59,893 nt of DNA from an uncultured Bacteroidia bacterium (GCA_938038735.1 CALHSW010000038.1:1-59893), one strand, 5' to 3'; positions 26,784 to 36,321 are shown, numbered from the stretch's first letter. Translations and numbers: made by a program. The notes: generated by a model from the letters alone, not told the origin.

Positions 26784-27431
26784 TCACCACTCCACGCCGT
26801 TGAGACGCTCCGCCACGCTCGCGCCCGACTGGTGGATGTAGATCATGGACGTTTTCACCGAGGTATGCCCCATGAGGGCGAGGATGACGTACGGGTCGTG
26901 GACGCGCTCCGCGAGGCGCGTGCCGAAGGTGTGGCGCGCCCGCAGCGTATCGCTGAAACGCAGCCCGCAGTAGCAGCTGAACAGGAACAGGTCGCGAACC
27001 ACGAACAGCCCGCCCCGCCCCGCGGGGAGGCGCAGCGCCTCCAGCCGGGCCACCTCCTCCCGGGTGAGGGCCGTGCGCTCGCTGCGCCCCTGCGGGAATC
27101 GGGCGGTGAGGTACGGGTCCCTCCCGGCGTCGAGCAGCCCCTCCGCGATGGCCTGGCGGATCATGCGCCGCGCCCGCTTGTGGTGGCCCGCGCGGGAGCT
27201 CGCCGCGCGGCAGCCGTAGCCACTACTAAGGAACGTGTCGAAGCCGTACGCCCAGCGGGGGGTGAAGTCCTCCCACGCCAAGGCCGGCATGAACCGCCGC
27301 ATCGCGTTGATGGTATTCTCGTACCGGGGGCCGTAGGTCTCGGCCCGGGACAGGCGGCCCGCCCGCCACGCCTCCGTGAAGAAATCGAGGGGATTCGGCC
27401 GCCCCCCGCCCGCCGCTACATTTTTCCGCAT
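26784..27431 (-). pseudogene. Tyrosine recombinase with catalytic deletion
   Basis: The 215-residue product has a SAM-like core-binding part (residues 17-70) and catalytic pieces: CGLRFSD (first Arg, residue 158), ARHTFGTRLAE (second Arg box, residues 165-175), LMGHTSVKTSMIYIH with the conserved GH and the Tyr nucleophile at residue 198. Between the first Arg box and the second only about three residues remain, where intact enzymes have roughly 80-100. The catalytic Lys hairpin and the His of HxxR are therefore gone. The N-terminal arm-binding domain is also missing. The frame stays open, but the protein is unlikely to recombine DNA. Confidence 0.75.
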
Positions 27432-27787
27432 GGCTATCTAAATGGTTGGAAGTGAACGAACTGCGGGTGCGCCGCCGCCGCGGCGGGAAAACCCGCCCGC
27501 ACCCGCAACCCGCAGGGCTTTAGACCGTTACGTTTGCGCATGGGGAGACGTGGCAACGCTTTAGCATGCAAACGCAGCGCGCTGCGGCGCAGCCACTTAC
27601 CCAAAACGCCCATGGAAAACGCAACGCCACCGCAACTGTCTCTACCGCAGACGGTTGCGGCGGCGCGCATAATGCCCAGTAGTGACCCGGCTGGGGAAGC
27701 CCATGCACAGCACCGCAACCGTAGGCCATTCATAGTCTTCGCACGCTTCTGCGCCCCAAATATCACCCTCTACGCTGCGCAAAGGTA
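27432..27787 (-). promoter_or_regulatory. Leader/control region of the damaged integrase
   Basis: A perfect -7 box (minus TACCTTTG, 27780-27787) sits about 350 bases upstream of the integrase start. The stretch between contains an imperfect inverted repeat (CCGCAACTGTC, 27630-27640, with GACGGTTGCGG, 27650-27660). An open frame on the minus strand (27434-27766) has an Arg/Cys-rich composition that I do not trust as protein. This could be a remnant of a recombination site or the debris of the lost 5' part of the gene. Confidence 0.35.
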
Positions 27788-27862
27788 GCAAAGGTTTTTA
27801 AAAAACAAACATTTCGCGGTGCTATACGCGAAGGGGTTTGGGAGTTTTTGGAGCATAAAAAA

Positions 27863-27892
27863 GCGGCTTAGCGCATGGGGACGCTAAGCCGC
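27863..27892 (-). terminator. Terminator of the helicase operon
   Basis: Eleven-base arms GCGGCTTAGCG (27863-27873) and CGCTAAGCCGC (27882-27892) pair perfectly and are followed on the minus strand by six T residues. It lies 24 bases after the stop of the ATPase gene at 27916 and ends that operon. Confidence 0.9.
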
Positions 27893-27915
27893 ATTGAAGA
27901 GATGCTGCACTTACT

Positions 27916-29412
27916 TCACCGAATGGACCCAGAGGTACATTCTCCAAAGCGATTTTTCACAACATACGCCACCATTGAGTCACACCTAATAGTAATATCC
28001 GCATCGTGTTCATATTCTAGCGAACCGCGCGCCGTTCCGCTTTTCGTAGACTGGCTTATCAGAATGAACGAGACGGAAGGGTTATTGCGAAACAAATCAC
28101 GTAGCTCCTCTGGAGATATGCCCAGCGTAGTTATTGAATCAATCGCCACCACATCGTATGGCTGCAGGTTTGATGGGAGTTCGGCAGAGAGATACATATT
28201 AGGCGAGTACAGCCCAAGCTGGTCAAGACGCTTTTTTGCCTTGAAGCTTATCCCCTCCTCTGCGGATACGAATAGAACCTGCATCTGATTATACTCTGCA
28301 AGGGAATGCGCAATGCGCATGGCAAGGGTTGTCTTCCCAGAGCCGGGAAGTCCATGGATTAAGATTTTGAATGGGTTTTCGGGCTCTCCAATAAGGTCGT
28401 GTAACCGTGGGGCAAGCGAGATGGTTTGGAATTGGTAATCCGCAAGCGCAGTGGAAGAAATAGGACCATCAACCCCATTCAATGCGCCCAACCCAAGTAG
28501 CCCCCTAAGAGCCATATCCGTTGGGCGAACATACGCAATGCTACCATCAATAAACTCTTCTACAGATTGCTTCGCAGCTTCCAATTCCTTTGCGTACCTA
28601 CCTTTGAGTGCGTAGCGTGATAAACGCGCGTAGACCCTTTTTGCTTGCGTTGTAATATTTGGGTGTTTGTCCTTAGTTTTACCAATTAGGGACGAGTACG
28701 CCTTGAGCAAAGAAATGGCTGGCATCGGACTGTACTTAGCAATGATGGCCGAGTAGCTTTCAACGGTCTCTTTGGCTATGCTTATTCGGGTCCCATTGTC
28801 GTAGTTGTCAACAAGCTTTATCAAATTCTTTTGAATATTCTGTATCTCCTTGGCGTATTTGCTCGTCTTTCGAATCTGCTTCCCTGTAATAGCCTTTTGG
28901 AGAGATGACAGCAAAACGTTCGCCCTGCTTAGTTTAAGCTCTTTGCCATCCAACGCAATGTAGCGGCGTATGAATTTAACCTCAATAGGGATATCCTTCG
29001 CTATTTTGCCCTTTTCCTCCACGCTGCGTAGCCTTGACACTTTGCGACTTCCGCTTCTGCTGGGGCTGGTCTTAACGTGCGCGCTCTTGGCTGGCGAAGG
29101 TTTGCTTTTCGCCTCGCTTGCTTGCTTTGCACTCTTCACGGCATTCGTTGCGCCGCTACTAATTTCATTATACCTTTTCTCCAGCTCGTTGAGTACATCA
29201 AATGAGGCTTGACAAGACTTCGCCTCTATCGGCTTATCATTCAGAAATTCTTCCCAGGTCCCCGATGATGATAGAGGTTCTAGGAAGTCGGAACACTCTT
29301 TAACAAAGTCGGTATACTCGCCGTACTTAGAATCATTCTTCTCCAGCTCCTGCACATACATCAAATAGTTGTGCTTCGGAAATTCAGTAGGAAAGTTCTG
29401 TAGTGTTAACAT
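27916..29412 (-). CDS. RecA/RadA-like P-loop ATPase
   Basis: The 498-residue protein has a charged, helical N-terminal two thirds with a Lys/Ser-rich low-complexity stretch near residues 95-130. The C-terminal RecA-type ATPase has Walker A HGLPGSGKTTLA near residue 353, LFVSAEEG, and a Walker B-like YDVVAIDSITTL, resembling RadA/Sms and DnaB-type motors. Its substrate is unknown; a role in element DNA processing is likely from its place after the Strawberry-notch helicase gene (15-base gap). It is also the only obvious stand-alone ATPase that could power DNA packaging, but nothing specific shows that. Its base composition is visibly more AT-rich than the genes right of 35 kb. Confidence 0.65.
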   Translation of the reverse strand: MLTLQNFPTEFPKHNYLMYVQELEKNDSKYGEYTDFVKECSDFLEPLSSSGTWEEFLNDKPIEAKSCQASFDVLNELEKRYNEISSGATNAVKSAKQASEAKSKPSPAKSAHVKTSPSRSGSRKVSRLRSVEEKGKIAKDIPIEVKFIRRYIALDGKELKLSRANVLLSSLQKAITGKQIRKTSKYAKEIQNIQKNLIKLVDNYDNGTRISIAKETVESYSAIIAKYSPMPAISLLKAYSSLIGKTKDKHPNITTQAKRVYARLSRYALKGRYAKELEAAKQSVEEFIDGSIAYVRPTDMALRGLLGLGALNGVDGPISSTALADYQFQTISLAPRLHDLIGEPENPFKILIHGLPGSGKTTLAMRIAHSLAEYNQMQVLFVSAEEGISFKAKKRLDQLGLYSPNMYLSAELPSNLQPYDVVAIDSITTLGISPEELRDLFRNNPSVSFILISQSTKSGTARGSLEYEHDADITIRCDSMVAYVVKNRFGECTSGSIR

Positions 29413-29427
29413 ATCTTGCTGCTCTTA

Positions 29428-32400
29428 TTAGTTAATTGCCATCTTCAGCTTCATCTTCATTGCCCTTGCCTTTAAGTACAGTGCCTTGGCGGCTGCCGCC
29501 TCATAGTCAAAGTGCTGACTACTTTTCTTCTCCGCCGCTTGCCTTGTATTCGTAATTTGGCTTGCGAGCCAAATAAGCGAGTCAACCTCTGAGCGGTCTA
29601 TGGTCTTATTGGCATTAAGCCAATCGCTGGAGCGTACATTGTTCACTCGGAGTGCATTACGCAGGTTATACCTTTTTAAGTCCAGCTTTTTATCGGTGGT
29701 GAAGTTGTCAGTTACACGTTTTAACTCCGTGAAAAGCGGTAGCAAGTCGGTGCGATTGCATTGCGATTTGGCAAGTTTCGCAAGTGCCGACCTAGTTGAC
29801 ATCGCCGCATTAATGGGGGAAGATGGGTGGTTATCGCCCCCATTGTCCAAAAACAGCTTCAACTCCAACCCTAGTATAGGGGTAATTCGGCGCGGGTCTT
29901 TTTGCTGCGCTTGCTGGGCTTGTTTCCAACTTCCAATCGCCGCCTTCTCATCATATTCAATCGCAATCTGCGCAACGCACCCCAACTCGTCCAACCGTTT
30001 TAGTGCAGCTCCAATATCGGCGTATACATCCGTAAGTCCATAGGAAACCCTGTAGCCCCAAAAGCCACCACGCTGCGAAAGGGACATCAGCTCCTGATCC
30101 TTTATTAGCCAAAATAGGTCGGCCTTTTTGTTAGCCCTTGCCCTTACTGTCAATACTTCGACCCCATCATTCTGCGTAGAGACGGATGCAAGAATTTTCA
30201 CCCCATCCCTATCTCCTTTCCGAAAAATTCGGACATCTTCTGATGGTGAGGTTTTCCGTAGTAGAGTGATAAACTCTGAGCTATTGAGTGGTACTATTTT
30301 CTCTGCCGTTCTTTTTCTATACGTTCCATTGCCACGTTGGAGAGGAAAATATTTATCCGTAATCACCTTCTCATACGAAATGTGGCACAACGCGCCCTTT
30401 CTAATCCTACCATCTGACGTGGTATACGATATTATCTTCTGCATTAACTCCTTGCACCCTGGCAAGGCGTAAGCCCTAAGCATGCTTCCCGTGATGATGT
30501 ACCTTTTAGTCCGATTGCTGGAAGCACCCGTTAAGGTCAACTGTCTATCCCAATCTTTCTGCGCATCCTCCGAGAGGATTGATTTCTTCTGGCTAAACCG
30601 TTGATACCTATCTACAATACTAGCCAAAGAAAAGCTGCCCTCTACGGCCTGCTTCCTTACATCCGTCTTAAAGGTTCTCCGGGCATCTGCAATCGTAAAG
30701 CCAATCTTCACGGTGGAGGGCATTGCCTTATTCCCAATCTCAATGGAGGTAAAGACTCCGTAAATCTGCTCTGAACGTTCGTTAGGGAAAAGAACAATGC
30801 GCCCAATCTCTACGCTCCGCAGGAAGAAGCGCAGATTATCTAGGGCATCATCAAAAGCCTTTTTTTTCTTCGCGAGACGTTTTTGCTCCTTCTCGGATAG
30901 CTGGTCACTCTTCTTCCCACCAGCCGCCTCCCGCAGATGGGTATCAAAATCAGCCTTAACCCTGCCAACAATGGCATCTACGTTTGGCAATCCGTTCGCA
31001 TTCGCCCCGAATTTGGCCACCAATCGCTTAATTTCATGGCTTACCATTTTGGCAACGGCTTGCCCTGAGTAGGGACGCACTAGGTTATCCACCTCGCACA
31101 ACTCAATGAACACCGGCCCGAGCATCTCGCTCTCATTTGACCGTGCACCGGTGAGTTGGTAAACGTCTAGCGTTTTTGCGTTTAGCTTCACGCTATCCAT
31201 TTCAAGGTCGTACTGCCCAATGAATTTTAAGTTCTTTATGAATTCGTTGTAGGCCTCTAGCACCTCTCCGTAGAACGCCTCCTGCTCTTCGGTTGAAAGA
31301 ATGGCAACCCGCCCGGTCGCTTGGCGTGCCACATTCACAGCCGGGTTATTCTTCTTTTTGTCATCGCTATCATCTATGTCGTACCCCAAGAGCGCAGCGG
31401 TTTCATCGTGTTCTTTAAGCCACTCGTAGACCACTTTGTCCCCATACTTATTTATGAAGTCGTCATGCTGCGTATGCTCATTCTTTTGCGTATTTTTTTG
31501 CGATGAGGTTGTATTGGCATCAAGGCTTTTCAGCTTTGCCTGCAGCATCATGGCGAGGCGCTTTTCCGCGGGGATGGCGGAGTGGAGGTATAGGTAAATG
31601 GGGCTAAGCACCTGCCCTGTTCTGTTGATACGTCCCCTTTTCTGTATCTCCGTGTTGATGTCAAGTTCTGACTGTAGAACAATCATGCAGCGGCGCTTCA
31701 CCTTCTCTACCGGCACCAGCGGCGTTGCCACCGCGTGCGCACTTGCACCGGTACTCGCCGTTTGATTGATTAGAAGAACATCTATAAGGTTGTTATTGAA
31801 ATCTTGGAATGTTTTCGTCACGTTGAGTACCTCTCGATTCTCAATAACCCCTCCGTGGAGCCTTGTTTTTCGCCCGGTAAGTTCGGCAACCGCTATCCCC
31901 TCGTGCTCCAGCCTGTCCACTATGTAGTCTATGGGTGAGGCGGGAAGTAGAATTCCTCCGCTCCGAAATGTGTTTCGTATCGTGCGTTTGATGCTTTCGT
32001 ACTCTTTCTTCGCATCGCCTTGCAGCTCTAGCACCATCGTGTAGGTTCCGAGTCCCCCATCAGAATTCTTCACAACTAGCGTGCTATCAAGCGCGTTGAT
32101 TAGCACTTGGGAGAAATCATCGGTAACCTGTTCGTCCATAGAGTCAAGAAGCGACTCGTTCGTTTTGGAAAACGCAATGATTACTTTTTCTCCTTTGCGT
32201 ATGCGTTCAATGGTTAGGTCGGCCGTAGCTTCGGCCTTAAGCGAAAAAAGAAGCGTATCCACAATGTGGAAGAGCCGAGAGAATAGGCTCGTGTTGGTCA
32301 TACCAAGCTTTTCACGGCCGCGCTGGTGGGTTGAAGACTCGCTATTCTTGGAATTGTAAGTGTCAATAATATCCTGGATGTAGGTTTTCTGAAACTTTAG

Positions 32401-33654
32401 TATCCTCCGGATAAGCCCTGTGACCGCATCGGCGTATTTCGTGTGTTCCTTGGAGTAGTCCCTCAAGCCGAATGGCTTTGCCGTACTGTCCAACGTTATG
32501 TAATCAACCTCCACCCCGCTAAAGTTCCTCTCTCTGCGTAGCATTTGTCCCGATGCCACAAGCTGGCTCGCCACTACCTCTTGCAACGGTACGCCCCCAT
32601 TTGCAAAAGCCGTTTCAATAGCCTCGCGTTGCTTCTCCAACTTTCCGTTAGCATCCGTTTCAAACACGTCCCGCAATATCGTTTTTGAACAGTACAGTAG
32701 CATGTTGTCGGGGCGCTTCGCGAAGGTGGCACTCATGAATAGCACGCCTCTCGCACGTAGGGAAAGCATTTTGTACATGTAGTCAGTGGTGCTGCTTGCC
32801 CCGCTTGCGCTATGGCTTTCATCAAGAATGCAGATGGCATCCTTTGCCCGGTCTGAAATGAAATTTCGGCGCTCGCCCGAAACTTTCTCCGAGTTGATTT
32901 GTGAATAGGTGCAGAGGATGTAGTTGTACTCTCCCTCCTTTGGGTTGTTGCTGTAGGCATACACCACCTTCCCAGCCGCATCGAGTATGCCCGAATTGGT
33001 TGCGTTAACTATATACGGCTTGTAATGCGCACAGCCCAAAGCGCATAGGTCTCTGTATATGTCGGAGAACAGATTGGGTTTAATGGTGAAGAAGATGGGC
33101 GGTTTTTGGCCGTTCTCCACAGCGTACCGTATGGTCGCCGCAGCAACGCGCCCCTTCCCTACGCCCGTCTGGTCGCCAAGAATAAATCCTCCGCCCTTCT
33201 GTATCGCACGAATAGCCATGCACACGGCATCCACCTGCTCGGCGGATAGAAACCGCCGAAGCTCTTCCGGTGTGCAGCGTAACTGATCACAGGCAAAGGC
33301 AACCGTATCCCCGCCAACGTCACGCTTCAGAGCCAAAAGGGCCTGCTCGGTCTCATAGTCCATGGCATCGGGCGTTATGAGGTCTAGGCTTTGGCATGGG
33401 GTCTCTGTGGCTGGGTAGTATCGCCCTTCAAGTTGCTGCGCGTGCATCACCTGGATTTCGGACAGCTCCGTTCCGGATATCCGTTTCATCGGTTTTTCAA
33501 GGAAATCAGCCCGGAGACGTTCTGACTTGGCTAGAATTGGGGCAGCATACACCGTGCGTACGTTCAGCGCATAGTCTACGTCCACTCGGAGGCACACGTA
33601 GTGACGTCCGCGGAAGAGAAAACGCGCATAGAGTATTTCGTTCTGTTTCATCAT
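29428..33654 (-). CDS. Strawberry-notch-type SNF2-like helicase
   Basis: The protein of about 1409 residues is a superfamily 2 helicase of the bacterial Strawberry-notch type. It has a Q-motif-like LSAEQVDAVCMAI, Walker A GDQTGVGKGR around residue 155, DESH box (CILDESHSASG) and SATFAKRP. The C-terminal helicase lobe has LLINQTASTGASAHA and the arginine-finger region (QKRGRINRTGQ). Such helicases occur on plasmids and phages beside adenine methyltransferases, as here. The start ATGATG at 33654 lies one base after the stop of the methylase gene, giving tight coupling. Large C-terminal parts (after about residue 900) match no domain I recognise. Confidence 0.85.
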   Translation of the reverse strand: MMKQNEILYARFLFRGRHYVCLRVDVDYALNVRTVYAAPILAKSERLRADFLEKPMKRISGTELSEIQVMHAQQLEGRYYPATETPCQSLDLITPDAMDYETEQALLALKRDVGGDTVAFACDQLRCTPEELRRFLSAEQVDAVCMAIRAIQKGGGFILGDQTGVGKGRVAAATIRYAVENGQKPPIFFTIKPNLFSDIYRDLCALGCAHYKPYIVNATNSGILDAAGKVVYAYSNNPKEGEYNYILCTYSQINSEKVSGERRNFISDRAKDAICILDESHSASGASSTTDYMYKMLSLRARGVLFMSATFAKRPDNMLLYCSKTILRDVFETDANGKLEKQREAIETAFANGGVPLQEVVASQLVASGQMLRRERNFSGVEVDYITLDSTAKPFGLRDYSKEHTKYADAVTGLIRRILKFQKTYIQDIIDTYNSKNSESSTHQRGREKLGMTNTSLFSRLFHIVDTLLFSLKAEATADLTIERIRKGEKVIIAFSKTNESLLDSMDEQVTDDFSQVLINALDSTLVVKNSDGGLGTYTMVLELQGDAKKEYESIKRTIRNTFRSGGILLPASPIDYIVDRLEHEGIAVAELTGRKTRLHGGVIENREVLNVTKTFQDFNNNLIDVLLINQTASTGASAHAVATPLVPVEKVKRRCMIVLQSELDINTEIQKRGRINRTGQVLSPIYLYLHSAIPAEKRLAMMLQAKLKSLDANTTSSQKNTQKNEHTQHDDFINKYGDKVVYEWLKEHDETAALLGYDIDDSDDKKKNNPAVNVARQATGRVAILSTEEQEAFYGEVLEAYNEFIKNLKFIGQYDLEMDSVKLNAKTLDVYQLTGARSNESEMLGPVFIELCEVDNLVRPYSGQAVAKMVSHEIKRLVAKFGANANGLPNVDAIVGRVKADFDTHLREAAGGKKSDQLSEKEQKRLAKKKKAFDDALDNLRFFLRSVEIGRIVLFPNERSEQIYGVFTSIEIGNKAMPSTVKIGFTIADARRTFKTDVRKQAVEGSFSLASIVDRYQRFSQKKSILSEDAQKDWDRQLTLTGASSNRTKRYIITGSMLRAYALPGCKELMQKIISYTTSDGRIRKGALCHISYEKVITDKYFPLQRGNGTYRKRTAEKIVPLNSSEFITLLRKTSPSEDVRIFRKGDRDGVKILASVSTQNDGVEVLTVRARANKKADLFWLIKDQELMSLSQRGGFWGYRVSYGLTDVYADIGAALKRLDELGCVAQIAIEYDEKAAIGSWKQAQQAQQKDPRRITPILGLELKLFLDNGGDNHPSSPINAAMSTRSALAKLAKSQCNRTDLLPLFTELKRVTDNFTTDKKLDLKRYNLRNALRVNNVRSSDWLNANKTIDRSEVDSLIWLASQITNTRQAAEKKSSQHFDYEAAAAKALYLKARAMKMKLKMAIN

Positions 33655-33655
33655 G

Positions 33656-34969
33656 TCAGGCAAACATCTTTTTGTGCGCCTCCATGGCGGTGCGTACAAA
33701 TCTCAAATTGTTCCTATCGTCAAGGAGTAGTCGGTTCTTCCCATCTGATGTATCCCAAACGGAAATCAGCGGGACGATATATTGGTCTAGCTCCGCGAAA
33801 TCGGTTGCGGGGTGGTCGTAATATGGGTCCTCGCGCTGCGTGGGGGGCAGCACGCCCTTATCGGGGGTTTCTCTAACACCGTTGATGAGTATAACTCGGA
33901 ATGGGAAATTTGCCCCTTGCACGGCGTAGGATTTCCCAGAGAAGGTCACGTTGGCTTGCACTACGTAGTGTGAGTATAGGTAGCGTATAAAGGGACTCTC
34001 TGTTATCGTTCTCAATATTCCATACTGATCGTATTTCGCTTTTCCTCCAATAATCAGTGCAGCCCTTCCTTGCGGATGCAGCAGGCGTAGCGATTTCAGC
34101 GCGATGAGATGTTCCATCTTTGAAATCCGGCACCCATCAAAAGTGGTAGGCGTATCAAGCGTTGCGAACGGTGGGTTCAGCAGCATAGCTCTGAAACAGC
34201 GCCGAATCGTCCCGCCGCATGCCTCCTTGTACAAATCTTCTGATAGCGCGTCCAGCTTGTACACTTTCGCTACGTTGCGGTAACCTTTGAACGCTTCGAG
34301 ACCTCCGCTATAGTACGAACCGCCCTGCGATGAGTAGTCAACCTCTCTCAGAATATCCGTGAATTCTCTAAATCTATCCGGGTCAAGCTCATTGGCCACC
34401 AAATTGCCCGGCGGTATGAATGCGCTTAGCATTCCATTCCCCGCGGTTGGCTCAAAGCAGTACCAATCGGGTATGCTTTTCCCTTGAATCTCAACCCGCG
34501 AATCGCACAGCCCCAACCGAACAAAGAAACCCAGGCGGGCGGCTAGCGTAAGCGGCGTTGAGTATTGCTGCATGGATAGCTTTTTGGAGCTAATCCCTGT
34601 CATCCTGGGCTGTATGCGGCGGAGGGTTTCCGCCACTCCAATGGCTCTGCGGTAATCTTTCCCTCCTAGCAAATTCGCCTGGCTTTTGAACGCCGCCACG
34701 AGCTGTGCCTCAACAATGTTTTCCATCTTGCTGATGCCGAAGTATTTAAACAACTGCCCCGAATGTTTTGGACTTCCACAGTTCGCATCTAGGTAGTTGA
34801 CAATTGCCTCTAGCGTGAGTGGCTTATGTCCCTTTTCGGCTGCAGCCATAAGTAGCATCTCAAATACGCACCGTCGGAAAGTCGTGGCGTAAGCTCTAAA
34901 TCTTAATTCCCGCCGATTCTTTTCCTCATCGGACTCCTTCCTTTTCGCCCGCCGCTCCATTCCATTCAT
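33656..34969 (-). CDS. N6-adenine DNA methyltransferase-like protein
   Basis: The 437-residue protein has the SAM-binding motif I FEPTAGNGMLSAF near residue 176 and the catalytic motif IV LLNPPF near residue 257, the order of a gamma-class adenine methyltransferase. A basic, Arg/Lys/Glu-rich N-terminus precedes it. It has no companion restriction endonuclease. It is the first gene of the operon with the Strawberry-notch helicase and the RadA-like ATPase, and may protect element DNA from host restriction or mark it for the helicase. Confidence 0.8.
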   Translation of the reverse strand: MNGMERRAKRKESDEEKNRRELRFRAYATTFRRCVFEMLLMAAAEKGHKPLTLEAIVNYLDANCGSPKHSGQLFKYFGISKMENIVEAQLVAAFKSQANLLGGKDYRRAIGVAETLRRIQPRMTGISSKKLSMQQYSTPLTLAARLGFFVRLGLCDSRVEIQGKSIPDWYCFEPTAGNGMLSAFIPPGNLVANELDPDRFREFTDILREVDYSSQGGSYYSGGLEAFKGYRNVAKVYKLDALSEDLYKEACGGTIRRCFRAMLLNPPFATLDTPTTFDGCRISKMEHLIALKSLRLLHPQGRAALIIGGKAKYDQYGILRTITESPFIRYLYSHYVVQANVTFSGKSYAVQGANFPFRVILINGVRETPDKGVLPPTQREDPYYDHPATDFAELDQYIVPLISVWDTSDGKNRLLLDDRNNLRFVRTAMEAHKKMFA

Positions 34970-35034
34970 CGTTTTACCGTTCTTCTGTTGCTCTTCTTGA
35001 AACGCTCAAGACCATCTCCTCATTAGTATCCTCA

Positions 35035-35589
35035 CTACCTCGTATACACCCATCGGCTCGCCTTGTAAATCGTTCGTTTCGCCCGCCGCTTCCGGTACAC
35101 CCCGTCCCCCTCGCGGCTGCCCGCCCCGTTGGTGTTGCCCTCCACGGTGATGTAGAATCCGCCCGCCTCGCCGTCAATAAAGCCCACGTGCGCGATGCGC
35201 CCCTTGCTAGGGAAGTAGATACCGAACACATCCCCCCGTTGCGGTACGTACCCCGCTTCGCCCCGCACGTACACGGTGCGCTCCTTGGGAAACCATGCGG
35301 GGGCCCACGCCGTGCAGGCCGCATCGATGCTTGCCGCTCGGAAAGCCCACGACACGAACGCTGCGCACCATGGGTACCCCTTGTCAAGCCCCACGGCTCG
35401 CAGGTACTCCTCCACCCGCGCCCCATCGTTGCGCCCGGTGGCCTCCCGCACGCCTACCTCCCCCGAGTACACCTCCGCGAGGCGCGCTACAGAAGTACCA
35501 TCGTCATCGCCACGAGCGGCAATAGGTAGAGCGCAAAGAGCGCCAAGAGCAAGCGCGCCCGCCGCCACGAAGAGCCTTTTTCCTCGCAT
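35035..35589 (-). CDS. Exported CHAP/TIGR02594-like endolysin
   Basis: The 184-residue protein starts with an N-terminal signal or signal-anchor helix (LFVAAGALALGALCALPIAA) and then a CHAP-type peptidoglycan amidase/endopeptidase domain. The nucleophile Cys is in YPWCAAFVSW near residue 70, the His in IAHVGFIDG, and the polar residue in VEGNTNG. It would cut peptidoglycan from the periplasmic side. The start at 35589 lies inside the 3' end of the upstream membrane-protein gene, a 103-base overlap in another frame, like a phage holin-lysin cassette. It is the last gene of the structural-type operon. Confidence 0.75.
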   Translation of the reverse strand: MRGKRLFVAAGALALGALCALPIAARGDDDGTSVARLAEVYSGEVGVREATGRNDGARVEEYLRAVGLDKGYPWCAAFVSWAFRAASIDAACTAWAPAWFPKERTVYVRGEAGYVPQRGDVFGIYFPSKGRIAHVGFIDGEAGGFYITVEGNTNGAGSREGDGVYRKRRAKRTIYKASRWVYTR

Positions 35590-35897
35590 CCTTTTTCCTC
35601 CTCCATTCCGTTGGGTAGTATCTCCTCCTCCATGCGGTCGTCCAGCCATTTGTAGATGCCGGGGAAGTCGAGCCGCAGGGTAAACCACGCCGCCCCCTTC
35701 AGCACGCAGAACGCCGCCACCGCGAAGACCACCGCGTGCAGCGTACCCACATCAAAGGCGCCCGCCGTGGGGTCTATCCATCTGAAAAACGCTGGGGACA
35801 GCGCGAAGAGCGCAACCCCTATCGGAATGGAAAACAGCTCGTTCCACTCCTTAACCCTCCGCAGAATTCTTCTACAGTCCAATGAGTGCCGTTTCAT
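35487..35897 (-). CDS. Candidate holin, three-span membrane protein
   Basis: The 136-residue protein has three hydrophobic stretches: FSIPIGVALFALSPAFF, LHAVVFAVAAFCVLKGAAWF and a C-terminal LLLALFALYLLPLVAM. A highly charged Glu/Lys-rich loop (MEEEKGCEEKG) precedes the last span. Size and layout fit a phage holin. The C-terminal span is encoded where the lysin gene has already started. It overlaps the preceding gene's end by 26 bases. No sequence motif proves holin function, so the call rests on topology and its lysin neighbour. Confidence 0.55.
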   Translation of the reverse strand: MKRHSLDCRRILRRVKEWNELFSIPIGVALFALSPAFFRWIDPTAGAFDVGTLHAVVFAVAAFCVLKGAAWFTLRLDFPGIYKWLDDRMEEEILPNGMEEEKGCEEKGSSWRRARLLLALFALYLLPLVAMTMVLL

Positions 35898-36297
35898 CTC
35901 TCCTCCTTAGTTTATCTATCGGGTTCTCCGTTATGGGCATGATTTCATCCTGGGGAGCCCTAGAATCTATTGGTTTTAATTGCCTCCGCTGGTCATCCCC
36001 GATGCTAATCTTCCCTGGCCGAATGGGCGGTTTCCTCCATTTAGACTCCCCGATATGCGCCTCGTGCGACCCGCCGCTTGGGATTGGCGGTATTTCAATG
36101 TCCCGTGGCGGCTCGGCATTTCCCCGAATGCTGGCCGATTGGTTCGTATCCATCCGCGGGGGCATCCCCTGCGGGGCAACCGTTAGCGCGGGTGTGGGTT
36201 GGGGTTGCCGCTTCTTTTTTAGCAAGAACCAAAGCAATCCGCCTATGGCCACCGCTGCTAGTATGCGTTTCGTGCTGCTGTTCTTCTCCTGTGCCAT
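35872..36297 (-). CDS. Single-span membrane protein
   Basis: The 141-residue protein has an N-terminal helix (ILAAVAIGGLLWFLL) followed at once by KKKR, predicting a small outside N-terminus and a soluble Pro-rich tail of about 110 residues. I recognise no domain. The same plan, one membrane span then a basic cluster then a soluble part, recurs in many genes from here to 47.7 kb. That suggests a set of proteins seated in one membrane. Confidence 0.6.
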   Translation of the reverse strand: MAQEKNSSTKRILAAVAIGGLLWFLLKKKRQPQPTPALTVAPQGMPPRMDTNQSASIRGNAEPPRDIEIPPIPSGGSHEAHIGESKWRKPPIRPGKISIGDDQRRQLKPIDSRAPQDEIMPITENPIDKLRRRDETALIGL

Positions 36298-36321
36298 GAC
36301 TACTATGTGTGTTTTCGTGCG

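Noticed and set aside
27434..27766. 110-codon minus-strand frame directly before the integrase
   Set aside because: It starts near the predicted transcript start, but the Arg/Cys/Ala-rich sequence shows no family or fold pattern; I keep it as leader DNA.
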